Shown here: piece after piece, positions 31,499 to 37,105 of the stretch
Numbering within the stretch: the first letter of the stretch is position 1
How the letters are laid out: each line of letters starts with the position of its first letter
DNA from: JBECKS01 sp964557005
GTDB taxonomy: Bacteria; Pseudomonadota; Gammaproteobacteria; Pseudomonadales; JBECKS01
Length of the DNA stretch: 37,105 bases
Assembly: GCA_964557005.1 (NCBI GenBank)
Contig: CAZKYI010000014.1
Coordinates: forward strand, 1-37,105
Direction: 5' to 3'
Notes under the pieces: model-generated
What the model was told of the DNA's origin: nothing
The model's database searches: none
The model's input: only the letters and a program-made list of their open reading frames with translations
Position numbers and translations under genes: made by a program

Positions 31499-33427
31499 AT
31501 GTTAGAACTGATGCGTAAAGGTTTGAAAAGCTGGTTTGGAAAGGCTTTGATTCTTTTGTTTATTGCACCTTTCCTGTTTTTGGGAGCAGAGTCATTCTTT
31601 ACGGTTTTTACCAATAGTAATGCAGCCATTGAAGTGAATGGTGAAAAAATTACTGAACAGCAAATTATAAATGCCGTAGAAAGTAACAAGGAGCGCATTC
31701 GACAACGCTTTGGCGCGGATTTCGATATGAGTGTGTTTTCTGCGGAAGCCTTGCGCGAAGGTGCTTCGGGTCAATTAATTGAAGCGGAACTTTTAAAAAA
31801 ATACGCAGAAAAACATGATTTGAGTGTTTCTTTTAAAAAATTGAGTGAAATTATCAGAGCTTATCCTGTATTTTCAGGAAGTGATGGGCAATTCTCTCAA
31901 GAAATTTTTGAAACGATTGCGGCTCAGCAAAGGATTTCTAGCAAATATCTGGTTGAATTGATTAAAGGTGATGTCAGTGTTGGTCAGATTCAGGAAGCGG
32001 TTACAAGCTCTGCTTTTGGTTTAAAAACAGAAGTTCAAAGGCTGGAATCCTTGAGACTGCAAAAAAGAGATTTCTCGTATTTATATCTTTCGCTGGATGA
32101 TTTTAGAAAAAGCGTTTCTGTCAGTGATGAGGAAATCAAAGATTATTATGAGAATAACTCTGCCATGTTCAGGACAATAGAATCCGCTCGCATTGAATAT
32201 ATTGAACTTCGAGCTAAAGATTTTGAGCAAGATATTTCTATCAGCAATGAAGATATTGTTGCGCAGTTTGAAAGTGAGCAGGCAAAGCTGAATCAGAATA
32301 CAGCAAGAAAGGCTTCCCATATTTTGATTACGGTTGATGGAAATACCAATGAAGCCAAGGCATTTGAAACCATTTCAGAAATAGCATCAAAGTTAAAAAA
32401 TGGGGCTGACTTCAGCGAACTTGCAAAACAGGTATCTCAGGATCCGGGTTCTGCCAAACAAGGTGGTGATCTGGGTTTCGCTATGAAAGGTGCTTATGTG
32501 CCTGAATTTGAAGAAGCACTTTATAGTTTGAATGTCGGTGAAGTTTCTGCGCCGGTATTAACAGAGTTTGGCTATCATTTGATTAAGCTGACTGAAATTG
32601 CTGCAACTCAAAAACTGGATTTCAATAAGGAAAAGTCTCGAATCGAAACCCAGCTTAAAGCCAAATTTGCTTATGATTTGTATCAGCAGAAAATCGCAGA
32701 ACTTGAAGAGCTGGTTTACGAAAACCCTGATCTGGATGAACCTGCTTTGGCTTTGGCAACTGAGCTAAAGGTGAGCCAGATATTTACTCGTTCAGCAGGT
32801 GAGGGAATAGCCGCAAACAAAGATATTCGTGATTTGGCATTTTCCAACGCAATCATGAAGGAATCCGAGAATAGTAGTGTGGTTGAGGTTGGGCAAGGAC
32901 ATGCCATCGCATTGAGGCTGAATCAGCATTTCCCTTCTGAATTAAAGCCTCTTGAAACGGTATCTGATGAGATAACGTTCATATTAAAAACCATGAAAGC
33001 AGAAGAAGCTTTGGCAAAAATGGAAAGCGAATTATTGGCAATGCTTGAAGCAGGTGAAAATCTGGAATCTGTTTCCAAAACAGCCAGCGTAACCTGGCAG
33101 AAAAAAGTTAATGCTGAAAGAAGAATATCAGGCGTTGATCCGCAAATACTCAAGCAGGCTTTTGAAATGCCTCGATCTGCTGACGGACATTATTCATTTG
33201 CAAGTGTTGATGTGAATGAAGGTGACGTAGCGATAGTAAGTCTGGAAAAAGTTCATGAGACTGTTGAACAACCCGATGAACAAAGACTCAATGCTTTGGT
33301 CAGACAGGCGAATTTTAATACAGCAAATTCTGACTGGAGAGCACATCTGGATTATATGAAGTCTCAAGCTGATATTACTTATAACAGAGTATTATCAGGG
33401 TCTGGTTTGAGTGGTGATGATGCGTAA
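31499..33427 (+). CDS. ppiD: Periplasmic folding chaperone PpiD (SurA-like N-domain and parvulin domain)
   Basis: A 642-residue protein. One N-terminal membrane anchor (about residues 16-36, ALILLFIAPFLFLGAESFF) leaves the rest in the periplasm. A SurA-N-like helical region (about 40-260) follows. The parvulin domain is at about 270-367 (ASHILITVDG, GADFSELAKQVSQDPGSAKQGGDLG, GYHLIKLTE). The C-terminal part (about 380-642) is helical and resembles the PpiD C-domain. It assists folding of proteins leaving the Sec translocon. The ATG is 33 bases after the hupB terminator T-run. Confidence 0.93.
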   Translation: MLELMRKGLKSWFGKALILLFIAPFLFLGAESFFTVFTNSNAAIEVNGEKITEQQIINAVESNKERIRQRFGADFDMSVFSAEALREGASGQLIEAELLKKYAEKHDLSVSFKKLSEIIRAYPVFSGSDGQFSQEIFETIAAQQRISSKYLVELIKGDVSVGQIQEAVTSSAFGLKTEVQRLESLRLQKRDFSYLYLSLDDFRKSVSVSDEEIKDYYENNSAMFRTIESARIEYIELRAKDFEQDISISNEDIVAQFESEQAKLNQNTARKASHILITVDGNTNEAKAFETISEIASKLKNGADFSELAKQVSQDPGSAKQGGDLGFAMKGAYVPEFEEALYSLNVGEVSAPVLTEFGYHLIKLTEIAATQKLDFNKEKSRIETQLKAKFAYDLYQQKIAELEELVYENPDLDEPALALATELKVSQIFTRSAGEGIAANKDIRDLAFSNAIMKESENSSVVEVGQGHAIALRLNQHFPSELKPLETVSDEITFILKTMKAEEALAKMESELLAMLEAGENLESVSKTASVTWQKKVNAERRISGVDPQILKQAFEMPRSADGHYSFASVDVNEGDVAIVSLEKVHETVEQPDEQRLNALVRQANFNTANSDWRAHLDYMKSQADITYNRVLSGSGLSGDDA

Positions 33428-33447
33428 AACCCAATAGTTCTTACAGC

Positions 33448-34611
33448 TTATCTGGCTCGTTGATTGAATCGACGACCGATAAGTGCAGAAGTAATGTTGG
33501 TTTTTTGAATATCGATTGCGCCACCGGCAATTCCCCAACCCCAGGCATCTCGCATACGTCTCTCCATTGGGTATTCTTTTGAATAACCGTATGCGCCCAT
33601 CAGTTGTACTGCGTTGCCGGTAACTTCCCGAGCAATTTCGTTAGCAAAGCATTTTGCCAGTGATGAATCTTTTACAGATGGAAGTCCGTTTTCTGAATTG
33701 ACTGCTGCACGGTGAATCAAGAGTCGGGAAGCTTCCACCTGCATTACCATTTCAGCAACTTTTAATTGAACGGCTTGAAAATCTACGATGGGTTTACCAA
33801 ACGCTTCACGTTCCTGAATGTAGGGTAATAAATCTTCAAGCGCACCCGAAGCTTGGCCAAGCGCCATTGTGGCATTGCCGCAGCGTTCCAAATCGAAGGC
33901 TTCCATCAGTTTGGAAAATCCGCCTGCAGGCACGATGAGGTTGTCGAGTGGCACTTCCACGTTATCAAAAAATATATCGGCAGAAGGTACGCCTCTAAAG
34001 CCCATGAGTTGTTCTTGTGAACCAAAAGACATGCCTTTGCGCTCCTTTTCAACAAAAACAGCACCAATACCTTTAGCAGCAGGCTCGTTGGACATACGGC
34101 TATAAACGACGTAACCATCGGAATGCCCGCCGCCGGAGCACCAACGCTTGGTGCCATTGATAATGATTTTGTCTCCTTTGATTTCTGCTTTGGTGGTTAA
34201 ATCCGTCAGGGCTGATCCTGCATTGGGTTCGGACATGGATACCGCACACACAAATTCTCCAGCACAAACTCTAGGTATTACAGCCTTCTTAAGGTTTTCT
34301 GACGCGAAATTTTCAATCGCCTTGATTGGGCCAACGCAAGATTCAAACACGGGGAAAGCAACGGCAGAGGAAATTTTTGCAAATTCTTCCAATACCAACA
34401 GTGCTTCAAGATTCCCTAAACCCAAGCCACCGTACTGTTCCGGAATATTGACACCAAGGAAGCCCAGTTGTGCATAAGTCTTAAGTAATTCTTTAGAGGG
34501 TGGGCTTGCTGTGTGTTCCAGCTCGCGAGCGATTTCTTTGAGTTCTCCCTGGGCAAATTTTCGTGCTGCTTGCTGGAGTGAGCTTTGTTGTTCTGTCAGT
34601 TGAAAGTCCAT
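33448..34611 (-). CDS. Acyl-CoA dehydrogenase family protein
   Basis: A 387-residue FAD enzyme of the acyl-CoA dehydrogenase fold. N-terminal domain MDFQLTEQQ...YGGLGLGNLEALLVLEEF; central FAD/substrate motif CAVSMSEPNAGSALTDL...IINGTKRWCSGG; C-terminal EREAFGKPIVDFQAVQ and LMGAYGYSKEYPMERRMRDAWG. Where most relatives read (Y)EGT with the catalytic Glu, this protein reads IAGGAIDIQ, so that base is missing. The real reaction may differ or use another residue. The ATG at 34611 gives the normal N-terminus; the frame is open to 34746 but that part is not family-like. It stands alone, divergent from the DUF1461 gene. Confidence 0.85.
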   Translation of the reverse strand: MDFQLTEQQSSLQQAARKFAQGELKEIARELEHTASPPSKELLKTYAQLGFLGVNIPEQYGGLGLGNLEALLVLEEFAKISSAVAFPVFESCVGPIKAIENFASENLKKAVIPRVCAGEFVCAVSMSEPNAGSALTDLTTKAEIKGDKIIINGTKRWCSGGGHSDGYVVYSRMSNEPAAKGIGAVFVEKERKGMSFGSQEQLMGFRGVPSADIFFDNVEVPLDNLIVPAGGFSKLMEAFDLERCGNATMALGQASGALEDLLPYIQEREAFGKPIVDFQAVQLKVAEMVMQVEASRLLIHRAAVNSENGLPSVKDSSLAKCFANEIAREVTGNAVQLMGAYGYSKEYPMERRMRDAWGWGIAGGAIDIQKTNITSALIGRRFNQRAR

Positions 34612-34724
34612 GATATGTCTCTGAGCCAAGTTGAAAGCGGGAGTATAGCAATCCTGAGTGTGAATACTAAAAGATTGAGGACAGTGATATATACTTGTCC
34701 GCAATGATTTTGAAGAGTGTATTG

Positions 34725-35453
34725 ATGAAATATCCTTCCTTTGCATGGTTATTGCTGTTTCCAGGTTTACTGGTCATCAGTTTGTATTTGTCATGGCAGG
34801 TTTTGGCAAGCCAGAATTTTCTTTATGGATTTTTCTATGACCACACCGAGCTTGAAGAATTTATTGAATATTTCGCTCCGATGAATCGTTATAAACCTGA
34901 ATTTCAATATACGAATCGTGAGGAACGAATTCGCTTATTTTCCGAAGTGCTTAAAAGTGTTGAAGATGAAGGTAAAGGGCTGGAAAAAATTGTTTTTTAT
35001 TCTTCTCAAGGAAAGCGCTTGGGTGTGTTATTTCATGAAAGGGAAATCAACCATTTACGGTTAGTTAGTAGCCTGATTGAAAAATTCAAATGGTTTGCCT
35101 ATTTGAATTTTTTTATTGTGTTTTGTTGTATATGGATAATTCTGGGAAGACGCATTCAGGCTCCCGAGGCTCAACGTATCGTAATTGCTTATACAGGATT
35201 GCTTATTGTAGTGATTGCTTTGGTGATGTTGATTAGCCCGGCGAGGATTTTTACTTTATTTCACCAGATTTTTTTTCCTGAAACCGACCAATGGTTTTTT
35301 TATTATCAGGATTCGCTGATGACCACGTTAATGATGGCACCCAAATTATTTGGTTATTTTGCAATGGTGTGGTCGTTGCTTGCATGTGTGTTTTTTTTAG
35401 CACTCGGTATCGTCGTCTGGTTTTGGCTCTCCAAGAGTGTAAAAAAGATATAA
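34725..35453 (+). CDS. DUF1461 family integral membrane protein
   Basis: A 242-residue protein with about four membrane segments: one near the N-terminus (WLLLFPGLLVISLYLSW), two central ones (YLNFFIVFCCIWIILG and IAYTGLLIVVIALVMLI) and one near the C-terminus (MVWSLLACVFFLALGIVVWFWL). The segment FTLFHQIFFPETDQWFF matches the DUF1461 signature (FxLFHxxFFp...W.F). Function unknown. The start is uncertain: ATG at 34725 (AAGAG about 8 bases upstream) or ATG at 34704. Its last 57 bases overlap the convergent UPF0149 gene. Confidence 0.75.
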   Translation: MKYPSFAWLLLFPGLLVISLYLSWQVLASQNFLYGFFYDHTELEEFIEYFAPMNRYKPEFQYTNREERIRLFSEVLKSVEDEGKGLEKIVFYSSQGKRLGVLFHEREINHLRLVSSLIEKFKWFAYLNFFIVFCCIWIILGRRIQAPEAQRIVIAYTGLLIVVIALVMLISPARIFTLFHQIFFPETDQWFFYYQDSLMTTLMMAPKLFGYFAMVWSLLACVFFLALGIVVWFWLSKSVKKI

Positions 35454-35978
35454 ATCCTGTAATGCCTGAGGAATTGTAAAAATCAGATTTTGTAGCAAGG
35501 TATAATTGGTACGAATGCTGTCGAGTGCTTCGTTTTCAATTTCGTTAAATGCTGCGATAAAAGGTAGGAGCATTTCTGAAGCGCGTTCTTCATCTGCTAT
35601 ATACCAATCTTCTTCATGTAGAAAGTGCGCTTCAAAAAACCCCATCAACCAATGTTCAAAAGAAATATCGATTTGACCATCGGTTAAATTCAAATCAACG
35701 GGTATTAGTAGAGTTTCACAAAGAAACAGTGCTTGCTGAATCGCTTTGTCCAAATCTGTAATGTGATGAACGATTTCTGAATCCAACGAATGATTTTTAT
35801 CAAGCCTGGGTTGGTCAAAAATAATAAGAGCCAGTTTTTCTTCAATGCTCAATTCAGATGGGCCACATGCCAAAGCACATAAAAAACCATGACATTCCTG
35901 GAAGTTGAGACAATCGGGATAATGTTCAGGATTAAGGACTGCACCAAGTTTTTCTGCTTGTACTTTTGAGAACTTCAT
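35397..35978 (-). CDS. UPF0149 (YgfB/YecA-like) family protein
   Basis: A 193-residue acidic protein. The N-terminal LNFQECHGFLCALACGP and central HWLMGFFEAHFL...DEERASEMLLPFIAAFNEIENEA match the UPF0149 helical fold. It has no Cys-rich SEC-C zinc tail, so it is nearer YgfB than YecA. Function unknown in this organism. The start ATG at 35978 has AGAAAG upstream. The 3' end overlaps the convergent DUF1461 gene. Confidence 0.8.
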   Translation of the reverse strand: MKFSKVQAEKLGAVLNPEHYPDCLNFQECHGFLCALACGPSELSIEEKLALIIFDQPRLDKNHSLDSEIVHHITDLDKAIQQALFLCETLLIPVDLNLTDGQIDISFEHWLMGFFEAHFLHEEDWYIADEERASEMLLPFIAAFNEIENEALDSIRTNYTLLQNLIFTIPQALQDLYLFYTLGEPKPDDDTEC

Positions 35979-36082
35979 AATGATCTTTCTTGTGAATTGA
36001 ATGAGTTGAAATCAAGACTAAGGTATTATGCAGTATTCTAAACGACTTTGATTGAGCGGGTGAGTTCAATTTTACACAGCCT

Positions 36083-37006
36083 ATGAAATCTGATTCACGG
36101 AAAACCAAATCACGTTTTAAAAATCGTTTAAAAGGAAAGATTGCGGTTTTGGTCATAAAGCTTGTGGGTAGCTTACCGCTCTTTTTGGCGCAGAGTTTTG
36201 GTATTGTTCTGGGGCGATTGTCGATTTTGTTTAATACCCGCGAAGTAAAAATTGCCCGACGCAATCTGGAGTTATGTTTTCCTGAGTTGAATGACGACAG
36301 CCGAAAGTCATTACTGCATACCAGTTTCCAACATAGCGGCATGTTGGTTTGTGAGATTGCCAGAATCTGGTGTTCTGATTCAGCATGGGCTGCATCGCAT
36401 ATAAAACAGGTCTATGGTGAGGAGCTGCTTGAACAAGCTTTGTCTCAAAAGAAAGGCATTGTGATTATTCTCCCGCATCTAGGGAATTGGGAAATGCTGA
36501 ATGCCTGGCTTACACCGAAAATGGAATTGATAGCCATGTATTCTCCTGCTCAGCTCAGGGAAGTAGATGAATTCATGTTGAAGGGAAGGTCGCGTACAGG
36601 GTTGAAACTTGCGGAAGCGAGTCCAAAGGGAATAGTGAAGCTGATAACTTCGCTCAGGAGTCGAGAAAATCTGATTATATTGCCTGATCAGGAGCCTGGG
36701 CGGCAAAACGGCATATTTGCGCCTTTTTTTGGTATTGAAGCTCTGACCATGACGCTCATCAGCAAGCTGCTCCACAAATCGGGAGCCATACCTTTATTGG
36801 TGTATGTTCAACGTAAAGATGTTGGTCAAGGTTTTGATATTGTTATCAAAAATGTGTCTGAGGCTATTTTGGATTCTGATATGTATCATTCTGTATCTGC
36901 CCTGAATCAGGCAGTTGAAGATGCGGTAAGGGAAGTGCCAGAACAATACATGTGGGGATATAAGCGATTTCGCCATCGTCCCGAAGGGGAGCAAGGTTTG
37001 TATTAA
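36083..37006 (+). CDS. LpxL/HtrB-family lipid A acyltransferase (lysophospholipid acyltransferase superfamily)
   Basis: A 307-residue protein with an N-terminal membrane anchor (about 20-48) and the acyltransferase HX4E motif His132-Glu137 (HLGNWE). Further family motifs are EVKIARRNLELCFPEL, LIILPDQEPGRQNGIFAPFFG and the C-terminal PEQYMWGYKRFRHRPEG. It should transfer a secondary acyl chain to lipid A precursors at the inner membrane. Whether it is LpxL, LpxM or LpxP type cannot be told. No strong ribosome binding site precedes the ATG. LpxH is encoded elsewhere in the window, so lipid A genes are scattered here. Confidence 0.88.
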   Translation: MKSDSRKTKSRFKNRLKGKIAVLVIKLVGSLPLFLAQSFGIVLGRLSILFNTREVKIARRNLELCFPELNDDSRKSLLHTSFQHSGMLVCEIARIWCSDSAWAASHIKQVYGEELLEQALSQKKGIVIILPHLGNWEMLNAWLTPKMELIAMYSPAQLREVDEFMLKGRSRTGLKLAEASPKGIVKLITSLRSRENLIILPDQEPGRQNGIFAPFFGIEALTMTLISKLLHKSGAIPLLVYVQRKDVGQGFDIVIKNVSEAILDSDMYHSVSALNQAVEDAVREVPEQYMWGYKRFRHRPEGEQGLY

Positions 37007-37020
37007 GGGCGAATTTGGGG

Positions 37021-37060
37021 CAAAAAAAAGCCCCGCTAAAGGAGAGGGAAAGCGGGGCTA
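37021..37060 (-). terminator. Intrinsic terminator, oriented for a leftward gene beyond the window
   Basis: AGCCCCGCT (37029-37037) pairs with AGCGGGGCT (37051-37059). The A8 run on the left becomes the U-run on the minus strand. There is no T-run on the plus strand, so it serves a leftward gene right of the window. It may also stabilise the acyltransferase mRNA end. Confidence 0.7.
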
Positions 37061-37105
37061 TCACAGAGTTAAAACTTTGAAATAAATCAAAGCAACATCA
37101 ACTGA

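Noticed and set aside
1..37105. CRISPR array, prophage, integrase or rRNA genes
   Set aside because: I saw no regularly spaced repeats, no phage structural or integrase genes and no rRNA sequence. The three tRNAs have no adjoining integrase or repeat of their 3' ends.

Overview
The window looks like a chromosomal segment of a moderately low-GC gammaproteobacterium. The evidence is the AcnB-type aconitase, MiaE, LpxH, a LpxL/HtrB-type acyltransferase, YdjA-like, YgfB/UPF0149 and DUF1461 proteins, and the block tig-clpP-clpX-lon-hupB-ppiD in the order seen in Escherichia coli. I cannot name the genus. Most genes are housekeeping genes. Accessory DNA is concentrated at the left edge (1-3620), in a small island at 18090-19140, and in REP-like palindromes between genes.

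Left edge (1-3620). A lipoprotein cut by the window edge carries a Gly/Asn-rich linker, three InlB-type B repeats and two DUF1566 domains. The ends of the two DUF1566 domains differ from each other almost only at codon positions 1 and 2 while the third positions are kept. This is the pattern left by a diversity-generating retroelement (DGR). No reverse transcriptase or template repeat is visible in the window, so they would have to lie elsewhere. Next comes an IS110-family element of the IS1111 type (about 2201-3524) with subterminal 12-bp inverted repeats. It has split a REP-like palindrome, and its 3' noncoding end is the expected place for a bridge RNA.

Region 3616-14641. A secreted lytic transglycosylase, glutathione reductase, a YdjA-like nitroreductase and a PilZ protein come first. 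They are followed by a rightward run of BASS-type transporter, MoxR ATPase, DUF58 protein and TgpA-like transglutaminase, with ATGA start/stop overlaps at two junctions. A diheme cytochrome c lipoprotein follows. It converges on a CNNM/CBS membrane protein, and both genes end inside one REP pair.

Region 14686-23460. acnB with a strong terminator, miaE, a frameshifted secreted protein gene, a HicBA toxin-antitoxin pair, lpxH, ppiB, cysS and folD are followed by a tRNA-Pro/Arg/His cluster behind a near-consensus sigma-70 promoter with a GC-rich discriminator.

Region 23551-37105. A CmcJ/NvfI-like putative oxygenase precedes the protein quality-control block: trigger factor, ClpP, ClpX, Lon, HU-beta and PpiD, with intrinsic terminators after tig, clpX and hupB. 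Then come an acyl-CoA dehydrogenase lacking the usual catalytic Glu signature, a DUF1461 membrane protein overlapping a convergent UPF0149 gene, and a lipid A-type acyltransferase. The last element is a terminator oriented for a leftward gene beyond the window.
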